64,000 bases of DNA from Methylomicrobium sp051061015 (GTDB lineage: Bacteria > Pseudomonadota > Gammaproteobacteria > Methylococcales > Methylomonadaceae). Shown here piece after piece: positions 26,001 to 34,911 of this stretch. The notes below the pieces were generated by a model that saw nothing but the letters and a program-made list of their open reading frames with translations, did no database searches and was not told the origin of the DNA. Position numbers and translations under genes: made by a program. The first letter of the stretch is position 1. The number at the start of each line of letters is the position of its first letter. The stretch lies in assembly GCA_051061015.1 (NCBI GenBank), contig JBPFEG010000029.1, positions 124,001-188,000 of the forward strand. The letters are read 5' to 3'.

Positions 26001-26486
26001 TTGCGAGACGCACTGATAGCCGACGCTTTCGAGTTTGATCCGGTTTAACTCCAGGTTGAAAATTTCGCCGACGCTCAAAGAGAAACTGTACGCGAGCACA
26101 TGCTCTCTTGGGGCGAGCCGGTGCATCAACGTCGCGACCGAGACGATCAGTGCGCCGCGCTTGACCTGGGGCAGTAGCGCGAGCGTTTTCAGACGCTCGG
26201 AGATAATCTCCGGCAGCGGCGAAAACACGTCGTAAGGCAGGGTTTCCCAGTCCGGAAAATGCAGAATCGAAAGCCCGCTGCCGAGCAGGAAGAACTCGAG
26301 TTCATGTTCAAGCCGCAATGCCGTGTGGCTGTCGGCCGTCACGATCAAAAACAGCCGATTCTCGTTTTTGATCGCCGAGGCCAGTGCCAGCGCGTCGGCG
26401 CAGCCATGCAATCCGTTCCAGATCAGCAAAGCGTCTTTGGATCCGGGAATCGTCGGTGAAAAAATCAACGCGTTATCTTCAGCCAT
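23022..26486 (-). CDS. mfd: Transcription-repair coupling factor
   Basis: 1154 residues, full length. The N-terminal UvrB-homology region (LHFPDWETLPYDVFSP, RGSIIDLFPMG) is followed by the RNA-polymerase-interacting domain (SPVVHQEHGVGRYLGL). The translocase has Walker A GDVGFGKTEVAMRAAY, DEEH in VIIDEEHRFGVHQKE and LTATPIPRTLNMAMSG; a TRCF C-terminal domain ends it. Mfd displaces stalled RNA polymerase and recruits UvrA. It is convergent with gshA-cysH. Confidence 0.97.
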   Translation of the reverse strand: MAEDNALIFSPTIPGSKDALLIWNGLHGCADALALASAIKNENRLFLIVTADSHTALRLEHELEFFLLGSGLSILHFPDWETLPYDVFSPLPEIISERLKTLALLPQVKRGALIVSVATLMHRLAPREHVLAYSFSLSVGEIFNLELNRIKLESVGYQCVSQVYQHAEFAVRGSIIDLFPMGSQTPYRIELFDDEIESIRTFDPETQRSLDKIDRIELFPAREFPLTDEAIKHFRQAFRTLFPDASTKNTLYNDVSKGIAPGGIEYYLPLFVERTASLFDYLPADAVFVLPATLVAQAEAFSAEAHERYEQRRFNVDRPLLKPELLFLSTNELKRRTSAFAKIALQNVKAEPASDKVVFDCMPLPELTIDAKLKEPAQRLRQFIEGFDGKILFVAESAGRREGLIDKLKIFKIRLKAVEGWREFIAAEDKLCITVAPMDQGLWLVKQKLAVIAESLLSGEKAQQRRRRRTAAAKELEKIVNNLNELTIGSPVVHQEHGVGRYLGLQTLDIGGIPAEFLTLEYAQGDKLYVPVSSLHLIGRYTGVNPETAPLHKLGGDQWSKAKRKAIEKIRDVAAELLEIYAKRAAKKGHEFHIVDNDYQAFADAFPFEETPDQQTAIEAILEDMASPQPMDRVICGDVGFGKTEVAMRAAYIAVQDGKQVAVLVPTTLLAQQHYQNFCDRFADWPVRVEVMSRFVTPKQQKEIGDALTEGHVDIIIGTHKLLSKELKYKALGLVIIDEEHRFGVHQKEHFKKLRNELDLLTLTATPIPRTLNMAMSGLRDISIIASPPPNRHAIKTFISEWVDALVQEACLREIKRGGQIFFLHNDIKSMDKMAGELRKLVPDARIEIAHGQMPERDLERIMLDFYHQRFNLLLSTTIIESGIDVPSANTILINRADKLGLAQLHQLRGRVGRSHHRAYAYFIVPPKTLMTKDALKRLEAIEASGDLGAGFMLSSHDLEIRGAGELLGDEQSGQIQEIGYTLYTELLDRAVNALKSGKQPELDLPAETGPEVDLQSPALIPEDYLPDIHARLVLYKRIASAESPEELRDLQVEMIDRFGLLPEQVKTLFSVTELKQDAQKLGLKKIEANAAGGRLVFTKEPKINTDQLITLIQTQAQIYKFDGADRLRFVKKFETTEQKLEFIRELLAQLAVD

Positions 26487-26757
26487 GCGGGATTATCGGA
26501 GTGTCTGCTGCGCGATTCGCAGATTAAAAATGGCGATAGTTTAACACTTTGATCATGGCAATGCTGGGTCAGGAAGCCGCAATCCGGATAACCAGAAGAT
26601 CGCGCTGATGCTGTAGTGTAAGGATGATGGCTGCTATTGTTAATCAGTAAGAAACTATTCGTTAACTGTTTCTAATATTGTAAACGATTGATATCAGTCC
26701 TATACTGTAACTGTGAAATTTTCATTTATTATCAATTACATCTTAGGAGAAAACACC

Positions 26758-26910
26758 ATGTCTAACGCTAAACGCGACATTATCATCGGCCTCATGTTCA
26801 TCACCGGCATTGCCGGCTTTATTTCGGGCGAATTCATTTTTTCGAATGTCTTTTTCGCTTCGGCCGCGATCTACACCAATATGTTCCTGAGCCGCAGAGC
26901 CAAAGCTTAA
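26758..26910 (+). CDS. Small two-helix membrane protein (50 aa), unidentified
   Basis: 50 residues from ATG 26758, chosen for the AGGAG ribosome site eight bases upstream. Basic start (MSNAKRD), two hydrophobic segments (IIIGLMFITGIAGFISGEF and FSNVFFASAAIYTNMFL) and a basic end (SRRAKA). An integral inner-membrane miniprotein; no family recognised. The AT-rich region 26630-26757 upstream is a plausible promoter. A strong hairpin follows at 26944-26973, so it is probably a one-gene transcript. Confidence 0.65.
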   Translation: MSNAKRDIIIGLMFITGIAGFISGEFIFSNVFFASAAIYTNMFLSRRAKA

Positions 26911-26943
26911 GGACTTTTTCCATGCTTAACGCTTTTTTCATTC

Positions 26944-26973
26944 CCCGCGTCGTTGCTTTAGCTTCGACGCGGG
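26944..26973 (+). terminator. Hairpin, probable terminator
   Basis: Perfect nine-base stem CCCGCGTCG (26944-26952) / CGACGCGGG (26965-26973), 12-base loop, then a weak pyrimidine tail. It lies between the small membrane gene and the convergent rlmG gene and could act in both directions. Confidence 0.5.
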
Positions 26974-27012
26974 TCTTCCCCGGCTAAGTTCCAGCCAATT
27001 TATTATCCTTCT

Positions 27013-28146
27013 CTAGCGTCTTTTCCGGGTCTTGTAAATCACGAACTTCGGATTTGCCGCTACCACAGAACATCCCCCAAACAACCGCTCCAATACGGTA
27101 TGATAATTGAGATGCCGGTTGCCGATCACCCATAATTCGCCATTCAGGCGCAACACGCGCTTCGCTTCCCTGAACATGCTGACCGCAATCTGGTCGCCTT
27201 GCAGATATTGCTGATGAAAAGGCGGATTGCAGAGGATCAAATCGGCTGATTCGGCTTCAAATGCTTTTAAACCATCCCCAACCTGAAAGGTAGCCTTGCG
27301 TTCCTTTCCGAACGCGGCTTCGAAATTTTCGTTTGCCGAGGCGACCGCCATGTACGATTCATCGACAAAATGCACAGTGGCTTCGGGATTGCGCTGAGCC
27401 GCGATCAATCCGACTACGCCATTGCCGCAGCCCAGATCGATGATTTCGGATCGGTCCAGCCCGGAAGGAATGTGTTCGAGGAAAAACCGTGTTCCGATGT
27501 CCAGGCTGTCTCGCGAGAACACATTCGCATGATTCGTGATCCAAAAGTCAGTATGCTCGAGCCGGTAGCGTACCGGATACGGATTCTGCAGCGGATTTTC
27601 GCGCGGGATAACGCTGGCGAAGATCAGTTTGGCTTTTTTGCGCGCCAAGGCGGTGGTGGTCGGGCCGAGCAGGCGCTCGACCGTCTGCCAGATCGAAGCG
27701 GGCAGCATCTTGACCATGCCGGCCAGGATGATCTGCGTGTCCGGTTGTACATGGCCGCGCAGACTGATCAGCTGATGCTCCAGGAGGCCGAGCGTTTTCG
27801 GAACCTTGATCAGCACCAGTTCGTAAATAGCCTGCAGCGGCTCCAGGCTATGCAAGAGCCGGACGGTGTCCCGGGCTATTCCGTTCCTTTCCAGATTGAT
27901 GCCGGTCGCCTGATGGGACAGGAAAGAATCCGATACCGCATCGGGCCGGCTGCCGCTCAAGGCGATCGCCAACGCGCCGAAGCTGTCGTTGATGATCAGC
28001 ACGCGGCTATCCGGTTTCGGCAGCTGCTGCTCGGCAAGATGATTCAGAAGGTATTCGTCCGCTGCGTCAAAAGGCTGCAACAGCTCATTAGGGCGCAGCG
28101 GCAGCCGGATCAGATCGAAAACGCCCTGAGGGGCAATAAACTGCAT
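27013..28146 (-). CDS. rlmG: 23S rRNA (guanine-N2-) methyltransferase RlmG
   Basis: 377 residues with the duplicated-methyltransferase layout of RlmG. The N-terminal inactive half (about 1-190) is followed by the active half with the SAM motif IIDLGCGNGVVGL and the N2-guanine methylase motif ILCNPPFHQQ. In E. coli RlmG modifies G1835 of 23S rRNA. It follows efpL by 13 bases on the same strand, so two translation-related genes share a transcript. RsmC is the nearest alternative, but the N-terminal sequence fits RlmG. Confidence 0.88.
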   Translation of the reverse strand: MQFIAPQGVFDLIRLPLRPNELLQPFDAADEYLLNHLAEQQLPKPDSRVLIINDSFGALAIALSGSRPDAVSDSFLSHQATGINLERNGIARDTVRLLHSLEPLQAIYELVLIKVPKTLGLLEHQLISLRGHVQPDTQIILAGMVKMLPASIWQTVERLLGPTTTALARKKAKLIFASVIPRENPLQNPYPVRYRLEHTDFWITNHANVFSRDSLDIGTRFFLEHIPSGLDRSEIIDLGCGNGVVGLIAAQRNPEATVHFVDESYMAVASANENFEAAFGKERKATFQVGDGLKAFEAESADLILCNPPFHQQYLQGDQIAVSMFREAKRVLRLNGELWVIGNRHLNYHTVLERLFGGCSVVAANPKFVIYKTRKRR

Positions 28147-28159
28147 GAGGCGCCGATGC

Positions 28160-28726
28160 TCAGGCCCGCGACATGAATTTTCCGGTTTCGGTATTTACCT
28201 TGATCGATTCGCCGGTTTCGATATACTCGGGTACCTGCACTTCGAGTCCGGTATGCAGTTTTGCGGTTTTGGTCCGGCTCGATGCGGTGGCGCCCTTGAT
28301 CGCGGGCGGCGTCTCGACGATCGTAAACACGACCGATGACGGCAGTTCGATCCCGATCAGCTCATCATCGACCAGCAGCGCCACGATGCCTTCCAGCCCG
28401 TCGGTCAGATACTCGACCTTGCCTTCCAGGTCGTCGCTGTTCAGCGTGTACTGGGTGTAGTCTTCCTGGTTCATGAAGATGAAATTGTCGCCGTCCTGAT
28501 ACGAAAACTGCACTTTCGCACGGACGCAGTCGGCGTCCTTGAACGAATCGTCGCCTTTCAGCGTCTCGTCGAGCTTCTGCCCGGTCTTCAGATTGTTGAA
28601 GCGCACCTTGTACAGGGTCGAGGCGCCGCGCGAAGACGGGCTTCTGACGTCTACCTGTTTGACGACATGCGGGACGCCGTTGATCTCGACGACCATGCCT
28701 CTCTTTAAATCACTGGCCTTGGCCAC
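28160..28726 (-). CDS. efpL: Elongation factor P-like protein EfpL (YeiP)
   Basis: 188 residues in three beta-barrel domains. The domain-I loop reads SPSSRGASTLYKVRF, with Arg rather than the modifiable Lys of EF-P, as in YeiP/EfpL. The C-terminal barrel has ETPPAIKGATASSRTK and TGLEVQVPEYIETGESI. EF-P paralogues relieve ribosome stalling at proline-rich motifs; EfpL acts on a related set. Between usp and rlmG in one direction. Confidence 0.92.
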   Translation of the reverse strand: MAKASDLKRGMVVEINGVPHVVKQVDVRSPSSRGASTLYKVRFNNLKTGQKLDETLKGDDSFKDADCVRAKVQFSYQDGDNFIFMNQEDYTQYTLNSDDLEGKVEYLTDGLEGIVALLVDDELIGIELPSSVVFTIVETPPAIKGATASSRTKTAKLHTGLEVQVPEYIETGESIKVNTETGKFMSRA

Positions 28727-28782
28727 GTTTATTCTCCTGGGTTGTTATTTGCCTGAAACGGCTCGGGGTTAATAAAATCGGT

Positions 28783-29235
28783 TTAAATTTCGCCGGCATC
28801 CGGAATCCGAATCGCAAGCAAATCGCAAGGCGCATGATGCAGTACCCCGTTCGCGGTTGAGCCCAACAACAAGGCCAGCCCGTGCCGGCTATGCGCTCCG
28901 ACGACAATTAAATCGGCCGCGATCGTTTCGGCCAGCCTCACGATTTCGTCTTTCGGGACTCCCCAGATCAGCCAGAGATCTGCAGGCTCGACGCCGAATT
29001 TAGCGCCCAGCGCGATCAATTGGTTCCGTTCGGTTTCAAGCAGATCATATTCGGACGGCTTGTCGACCGGAATGAAAGTGCCATATTCAGTATCCGGCAT
29101 CGGTATGTCGTCGAGTACATGCAGGATGCTCAATTTTGCCTGAAAGAGACGAGCCATCGATCTGGCGCGCGCAGCAACCGTTTCCCCGCATCCCGAAAAA
29201 TCGGCAGTCAAAAGAATATGGCGATAGGCCGTCAT
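28783..29235 (-). CDS. Universal stress protein family protein
   Basis: 150 residues with the UspA fold: start YRHILLTADFSGCGETVA, then WGVPKDEIVRLAETIAADLIVVGAHSRHG, and the ending LLGSTANGVLHHAPCDLLAIR. The GxHxxxG-9x-G pattern resembles ATP-binding Usp members. Cytoplasmic stress factor; exact role unknown. First of a possible three-gene transcript usp-efpL-rlmG with a 56-base gap to efpL. Confidence 0.9.
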   Translation of the reverse strand: MTAYRHILLTADFSGCGETVAARARSMARLFQAKLSILHVLDDIPMPDTEYGTFIPVDKPSEYDLLETERNQLIALGAKFGVEPADLWLIWGVPKDEIVRLAETIAADLIVVGAHSRHGLALLLGSTANGVLHHAPCDLLAIRIPDAGEI

Positions 29236-29393
29236 GAACGTCGTCCCGTTAAATCTAAGTGACCGACTATTTTATCAAATTAATCCCTCCTATCGAGCAA
29301 GCGATTGCTTTTTGGCATTCAAGCATGCACGTTAGAAATTTTACCCAGTTCCAAGTAATATACCGCAGCAAGATCACTCGTTTGGGAGTCCTC

Positions 29394-32300
29394 ATGAACC
29401 GCTTCATCCGGCTGTGCTTTATCGCGTTTCTTGGTTTTTCATCGGCCCATGCCGCGCCATTGACGCCGGAGCGTACGCCAGAGCCGCTCAAGCCCTGGAT
29501 CGACTGGGTCTTGCATGACACTCCAGGGTATGGCTGTCCTTTCGTGTACAACAGTTTCGATGAAAAACGCTGCCATTGGCCGACCGAACTGACGCTTGAC
29601 CTGAACGAAAAACGCGGCGCGTTCTCGATGCGTGTTACGGTGTTCCAGGACGGCTGGGTCACGCTGCCCGGCGACGACAGGCACTGGCCTTTGGGCGTGA
29701 CGCTGAACGATAGTCCGACAGAGGTAATGAATAGAAACGGTCTGCCGTCGCTCAAATTGAACAAAGGCGCAGACTCGAAGGTTTATCAGGTGAAGGGCGA
29801 GTTTTTGTGGGACAGTCTTCCGGAAACATTGAGCGTGCCGGCGGATATCGGTTTGGTCGGCCTGAACGTGAACGGCAGTCCGGTGACTGCGCCGGCATTC
29901 AAAGACGGCCAGCTCTGGATCAAGACTCAAGGGCTTCGTCCGGGCAAAACGGCAGGCATCGAAAACAAAGTCAACCTGCAAGTGTTTCGCCGGATTATCG
30001 ATGAAGTGCCCTTGCAGATGATTACCCGCCTGGTGTTGGATGTGTCCGGCGAGCAGCGCGAGTTGAAGTTGGCCGTTCCATCCCTCGAAGGTTTTATTCC
30101 TTTGTATTTGAATAGTCCGCTGCCGGCCCGCCTTGAAGGCGACAACCGCTTGTTGATGCAATTGCGTCCCGGCCGCTGGCAAATCGACATCGTGGCCCGA
30201 AGCGGGGGGCCGGTCGAGGCCCTGCCGCTCAGTGCGGCGGCAGCCGCGGAAAAGCAAGAGGTCGCCTGGCCGGCCTCGGAAATCTGGGTCTTCGAGGCGC
30301 GCCCGGCGCTTCGGGTCGTCGAAGTCGAGCAGGTCGGAGCGGTCGATGCGAATCTGACCAATCTCCCGGACGATTGGAAGGGCTGGCCCGCCTATCGGGT
30401 CGAGCCCGGCCAGACGATGCGCTTCAAAGTGATCCGGCGCGGAGACCCGGAACCCGAGCCGAGTCAGCTCAATTTGACACGTAAACTGTGGCTCGATTTC
30501 GACGGCGAGGGTTACACGGTCAATGACACGATCACCGGCAAAATGACGCGCGGTTGGCGGTTGAACGCCCTGCCCGAAATCAAGCTCGGCAAAGTAACGC
30601 TGGACGGTAACAATCAGCTGATTACGCGCCTCGAAGGCTCCGGCAAGGAGGGCGTGGAAGTCCGGCGCGGCATCATCGCGCTGGAAGCGGACAGCCGTTT
30701 TACCGGCGCGATCGGCGAACTGAGTGCGGTCGGCTGGGAGCAAAGTTTTCAACAGGTCAGCGCCGAACTGAATCTGCCGCCGGGCTGGCACTTGTTTGCG
30801 GCGACCGGCGTCGATAATGTACCGGACAGCTGGATCGCCCGCTGGACATTGCTCGATCTGTTTCTGGTGCTGATTTCGGCGCTCGCCATCTACAAGCTGT
30901 GGACCCCGTTTTGGGGTGGGCTTGCGTTGATCACCCTGACGTTGATCTGGCACGAAGCCGGTGCGCCGCATTATATCTGGCTGCATCTTCTGGCCGCTAT
31001 CGCGTTGATCCGGCTAGTGCCGGAAGGCCGCTTCCTGACTTTGATGAATGTCTACCTGCGCCTTTGCTGGGTAGGCCTGGTGTTGATTGCGGTGCCGTTC
31101 ATGATCGATCAGGTGCGCATCGGGCTTTATCCGCAACTGGAGCGCCCCTGGCAGAACATCGGTGCGCCGTCTTACCCGGTGGCTGCACAAATGCCGACGG
31201 CTCCGGAAGCGGCGGCCGTGCATGAGGACAGGGCGTCCAGACGGATGTTGAGCAAATCGAAAATGGCCGAGGCGATGAGCAATGCCGCCGAAGGGATGGG
31301 TTATCTCGAAGACAAGGCGGCCGATTTCGAGCGCCTTGATCCGAATGCGAAGATCCAGACCGGGCCGGGTCTGCCGAACTGGCAATGGCATAAAGTGCTG
31401 CTGACCTGGAACGGTTCGGTCGATCCGGGGCAGTCCTTGAAACTTTGGTATTTGCCGCCCGGATTGACGCTGGTGTTGAATTTCCTACGCGTTGCGCTGA
31501 TTGCTGTGTTAGCGCTGTTGATGTTCGGCGTCGCCGAAAAATTGATTTTCCGCTTTAGAGCTTCTCCCGCGCTGATTTTCTGGTATCTGCTGATTCCGAT
31601 GCTGTCGCTGCCGATAGAAAAAGTTTATGCAGACTTTCCGGATCAGGCGGTGCTGGAGCAATTGAAAGCCCGCCTGCTCGAAGCGCCGGATTGCCTGCCA
31701 GCCTGCGCCGAGATTGCGGCGATGCAGGCGAGAATTGACGACAAAGACCTGCAGATCACGCTCGAAATCCATGCCCAGCAAGCTATCGCGGTGCCATTGC
31801 CGGCGGATTATCAGCAGTGGTTTCCAAATCAGGTGAGCGTCGATGAGGCTCCTGCAACAGGATTGTTCCGTACCGGCAATAATCTCTGGCTGTATCTCGG
31901 CGTGGGCCGGCATCAGGTCATGATGCGGGGCGTCCTGCCGCAGGTCAGCAAATTCACCGTGCCGTTGCCGCTGAAGCCGCATCGGGTCACCTTAGACAGC
32001 AACGGTTGGGAAGTGATCGGGATTCAGGAAAACGGTCTGCCGAGCGAGCAACTGCAATTCGAACGCGTGCAAAAGACGCGGGACAAGATGCAACCGGCGA
32101 CATTGACACCCGGCGTGTTGCCTGCATTTGTCCGTATCGAACGCACCTTGCAGCTGGGCCTGGACTGGCATATTTTGACTCGGATCGTCCGCGTTTCCGA
32201 GCCGAACTCGCCGGTACTGCTCTCGGTCCCCCTGTTGCCTGGCGAGGCAGTCACGACGCCGGGAGTGCGGGTCCGGAACGGCAAGGCGGACGTGAACATG

Positions 32301-33482
32301 GCGGCCGGCCAGACGGTGATGGAGTGGGAGTCCGCGCTTGAAAAAACGGACAAGATCGAGTTGATCGCTGCGCCGACCGAGCAATGGGTCGAGGTTTTCA
32401 AAGCCGACGTGAGCCCTGTCTGGCATATCGAAACCTCGGGCATCGCGATGATGTATCTAAACCACGAACAGCGCTGGCTGCCTGAATGGCGGCCCTGGCC
32501 CGGCGAGAAAGTCGTGCTGGCGATTTCGCGCCCGCAAGCGGTCCAGGGGCAGACGCTGACGATCGACAACAGCCGATTGGCGATCACGCCCGGCAAACGT
32601 ATCCGCGATGCGGAACTCTCGCTCAGTATCCGCAGTTCGCAGGGCGGCCAGCATGTCCTATTATTGCCCGATGCCGGGGAATTGCAGACGGTCGCCATCG
32701 ATGGACAGCCGCAGCCGTTGCGCCAGGAAGGCCGCAAGCTGGTTCTGCCTATCAGGCCGGGTGTTCAAAACATTGCCCTGCACTGGCTCGAAACGAAGCC
32801 GATGACCGGCAAAGTGGCCACGCCCGAGGTCGACTTAGGCGTGGGCAGTGTGAATGCGAACCTGAATATCCGGCTCGGCGAAGACCGATGGGTATTATGG
32901 GTTCACGGTCCGAAAATGGGGCCGGCGGTATTGTTTTGGGGCGTGTTGATTGTGATTGCGCTGCTGTCGTTGGGCCTCGGCAAAATTCCGCTGACACCGC
33001 TGAAACACTGGCAATGGTTTTTATTGTTGGTGGGGCTTAGCCAGATCCCTTTGGCAACCGCACTGATCGTGATCGCCTGGCTGATGTTGCTCGGCTGGCG
33101 ATGCGGCCAATCCGCCGCCGAGATACGTTATTTCAATGCTCTGCAGGTTCTGCTCGGCGGCTTGACGATCTTGTCGCTGGCGATTTTGTTTGTCGCGGTT
33201 TCGCACGGTTTGCTCAATACGCCGGACATGATGATCACCGGCAATCAGTCCGCACCGTATTCATTGAACTGGTACCAGGACAGAAGCGCCGCATTATTGC
33301 CGAAAGCAGTCGTTATTTCGGTTCCGCTGAAAGTTTACCGCTTGTTGATGCTGGCGTGGTCCTTGTGGCTGGCGGTATCGTTATTGAATTGGCTGAAGTG
33401 GGGGTGGGGCTGTTTTGCCAAAAACGGATTATGGCATAAAAAGCCAGCGAAAATTAAACCGGATGTGCTGGTAGAGAAATGA
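29394..33482 (+). CDS. Very large multi-domain envelope protein, unidentified
   Basis: 1362 residues from ATG 29394, where a signal peptide begins (MNRFIRLCFIAFLGFSSAHA); the frame stays open 45 codons further up. The predicted periplasmic part (about 22-478) has beta-rich, Trp-rich sequence (WIDWVLHDTPGYGCPF). A membrane cluster (about 480-580), a second soluble part, two membrane helices near 697-740, another periplasmic part with CLPACAEIAAMQ, and a C-terminal membrane cluster (about 1176-1340) follow. No catalytic motif is recognised. It is a single gene between usp (divergent) and trmN6. Could be a polysaccharide- or cell-envelope-assembly factor, but nothing here proves it. Confidence 0.7.
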   Translation: MNRFIRLCFIAFLGFSSAHAAPLTPERTPEPLKPWIDWVLHDTPGYGCPFVYNSFDEKRCHWPTELTLDLNEKRGAFSMRVTVFQDGWVTLPGDDRHWPLGVTLNDSPTEVMNRNGLPSLKLNKGADSKVYQVKGEFLWDSLPETLSVPADIGLVGLNVNGSPVTAPAFKDGQLWIKTQGLRPGKTAGIENKVNLQVFRRIIDEVPLQMITRLVLDVSGEQRELKLAVPSLEGFIPLYLNSPLPARLEGDNRLLMQLRPGRWQIDIVARSGGPVEALPLSAAAAAEKQEVAWPASEIWVFEARPALRVVEVEQVGAVDANLTNLPDDWKGWPAYRVEPGQTMRFKVIRRGDPEPEPSQLNLTRKLWLDFDGEGYTVNDTITGKMTRGWRLNALPEIKLGKVTLDGNNQLITRLEGSGKEGVEVRRGIIALEADSRFTGAIGELSAVGWEQSFQQVSAELNLPPGWHLFAATGVDNVPDSWIARWTLLDLFLVLISALAIYKLWTPFWGGLALITLTLIWHEAGAPHYIWLHLLAAIALIRLVPEGRFLTLMNVYLRLCWVGLVLIAVPFMIDQVRIGLYPQLERPWQNIGAPSYPVAAQMPTAPEAAAVHEDRASRRMLSKSKMAEAMSNAAEGMGYLEDKAADFERLDPNAKIQTGPGLPNWQWHKVLLTWNGSVDPGQSLKLWYLPPGLTLVLNFLRVALIAVLALLMFGVAEKLIFRFRASPALIFWYLLIPMLSLPIEKVYADFPDQAVLEQLKARLLEAPDCLPACAEIAAMQARIDDKDLQITLEIHAQQAIAVPLPADYQQWFPNQVSVDEAPATGLFRTGNNLWLYLGVGRHQVMMRGVLPQVSKFTVPLPLKPHRVTLDSNGWEVIGIQENGLPSEQLQFERVQKTRDKMQPATLTPGVLPAFVRIERTLQLGLDWHILTRIVRVSEPNSPVLLSVPLLPGEAVTTPGVRVRNGKADVNMAAGQTVMEWESALEKTDKIELIAAPTEQWVEVFKADVSPVWHIETSGIAMMYLNHEQRWLPEWRPWPGEKVVLAISRPQAVQGQTLTIDNSRLAITPGKRIRDAELSLSIRSSQGGQHVLLLPDAGELQTVAIDGQPQPLRQEGRKLVLPIRPGVQNIALHWLETKPMTGKVATPEVDLGVGSVNANLNIRLGEDRWVLWVHGPKMGPAVLFWGVLIVIALLSLGLGKIPLTPLKHWQWFLLLVGLSQIPLATALIVIAWLMLLGWRCGQSAAEIRYFNALQVLLGGLTILSLAILFVAVSHGLLNTPDMMITGNQSAPYSLNWYQDRSAALLPKAVVISVPLKVYRLLMLAWSLWLAVSLLNWLKWGWGCFAKNGLWHKKPAKIKPDVLVEK

Positions 33483-33592
33483 AAGGGGAGCAGAGAGACA
33501 TGCCTGGAGCCTGATGGAAAGAGGCCGGGAAAAAGAAAGCGATTGCCCGGCGTAAACACTTCCTCATTGGATGGAAATAACAATCCAAGGCT

Positions 33593-34363
33593 ATGGATTT
33601 TTTCGATGCAAAAATATTGAAATTTATGCCGCTTTTTCGTTTTCAGCAATTTTCAGTCAGCCAAGAGCAGGCGGCAATGAAAATCTGTACGGACAGTTTG
33701 CTCTTCGGCGCGATGATGCCGGTCAAAGCACGGGATTGCGTATTGGATATCGGCGCCGGCTGCGGCCTGCTTTCGCTGGCTGCAGCGCAGCTTGGAGCCG
33801 GTCAGGTTACGGCGGTGGAGTTGATGGACGGCGCTTGCCGGGAAGCGGCGGAAAATTTCCAGCGCAGCCCCTGGTCTGATCGCCTGCAGGCGGTTCGAGA
33901 CAGCATTCAGCATTTCGCGGACACTCAAAGCAAGCGCTACGATCTGATCGTCAGCAATCCGCCTTTTTTCGAAAATCATTTAAACGCCGAAGAGCCGATG
34001 CGCAATGCCGCCAGGCATGACGTGCATCTGAAGCATGCCGAGCTAGTCAACATCGTTGATCGGCTGCTCACGCGCGAGGGATTGTTTTACGTTTTGCTGC
34101 CTGTTCAGTCGGAGCCGGCATTTATGCGGTTGTGCCGGAAAGCCGGTTTTCATCTATCGCGTCAGACTACTTTCCGGGGCTATGCGCACAGCACAGCAAA
34201 AGTGACCGCATTGACGCTGGGTCGAAATCCGGCGCATCGTCCGGTCTTTGAAACAATTACTGTTTATGATCGGCAGGGCGTATATTCCGCAACGGCATGC
34301 ACCTATCTGGCGGAATTTCTGATGCGCTTTGCCGCCCATGAAAGCGTCAAAGACAAAGGGTGA
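33593..34363 (+). CDS. trmN6: tRNA1(Val) adenine-37 N6-methyltransferase
   Basis: 256 residues. Start of the domain FRFQQFSVSQEQAAMKICTD; SAM motif VLDIGAGCGLLSLAAAQ; catalytic NPPF in LIVSNPPFFENHL. Closely matches E. coli TrmN6 (YfiC), which makes m6A37 in tRNA-Val. ATG 33593 has AAGG upstream; ATG 33626 (MPLFRFQQF) is an alternative nearer the usual family start. The C-terminus converges on the glycine-zipper gene. Confidence 0.9.
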   Translation: MDFFDAKILKFMPLFRFQQFSVSQEQAAMKICTDSLLFGAMMPVKARDCVLDIGAGCGLLSLAAAQLGAGQVTAVELMDGACREAAENFQRSPWSDRLQAVRDSIQHFADTQSKRYDLIVSNPPFFENHLNAEEPMRNAARHDVHLKHAELVNIVDRLLTREGLFYVLLPVQSEPAFMRLCRKAGFHLSRQTTFRGYAHSTAKVTALTLGRNPAHRPVFETITVYDRQGVYSATACTYLAEFLMRFAAHESVKDKG

Positions 34364-34422
34364 AAAAGATCGAAGGCGCTCATAAGCAAGCACTTCCTTG
34401 CGCTTGCTCAAAACCTTCGTTA

Positions 34423-34818
34423 TTAATTGACCACGCGGTGTCCGCGGTTCCGCATACAGGTCGCATAAGAGCGCTTGTAATCATGCTCGGCTTCGTAGCC
34501 TTGTTTGGCGCCGCCGCCGAAACCGCCGGCCGCCGCGCCGATTGCCGCGCCTGCACCTGGATTGCCGGTGAAGGCCCCGACCACCGCACCGCCTGCCGCG
34601 CCAATCAGCGCGCCCGTACCTGCGCCGATCGCGGTTTCCTTGGCTGTGCCGCCGGACGCCTGTTTGGCGAGCTGCTGGCATTCGGCAATATCCTGATTGA
34701 TTCGATAAGCATTCGGGTCGTTGTATGGGTCGACGGTCGGTTGCCAGCCGCCATAGCTATAACAGCCGGTCAGTAAGACGCTGCCGATGAGGACCGTGCT
34801 TAAAGCTGATTTTTTCAT
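34423..34818 (-). CDS. Glycine-zipper lipoprotein
   Basis: 131 residues. Lipobox LLTGCYSYGG (Cys19). After a polar stretch there is a glycine-zipper region of about 40 residues built on GxxxG (ETAIGAGTGALIGAAGGAVV and following), then a Lys/Tyr-rich end with CMRNRGHRVVN. Related to YMGG-like or Rick_17kDa-type outer-membrane lipoproteins, which anchor or insert at the membrane. Role unknown. Confidence 0.82.
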   Translation of the reverse strand: MKKSALSTVLIGSVLLTGCYSYGGWQPTVDPYNDPNAYRINQDIAECQQLAKQASGGTAKETAIGAGTGALIGAAGGAVVGAFTGNPGAGAAIGAAAGGFGGGAKQGYEAEHDYKRSYATCMRNRGHRVVN

Positions 34819-34911
34819 TTGTGTAGTACCTTTTTATAGATTAGGTTAGATAAAGTGTAGCTAATCGTTGATGAATGACGAATGAATGAAAGTGATCTTA
34901 ATCCGATCATA

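Noticed and set aside
26923..26988. 21-codon frame starting MLNAFFIPRV
   Set aside because: It spans the terminator-like hairpin 26944-26973 and has no ribosome site.
29439..30986. 515-codon minus-strand open frame
   Set aside because: Antisense to the large envelope protein, whose signal peptide and membrane segments support the plus strand.
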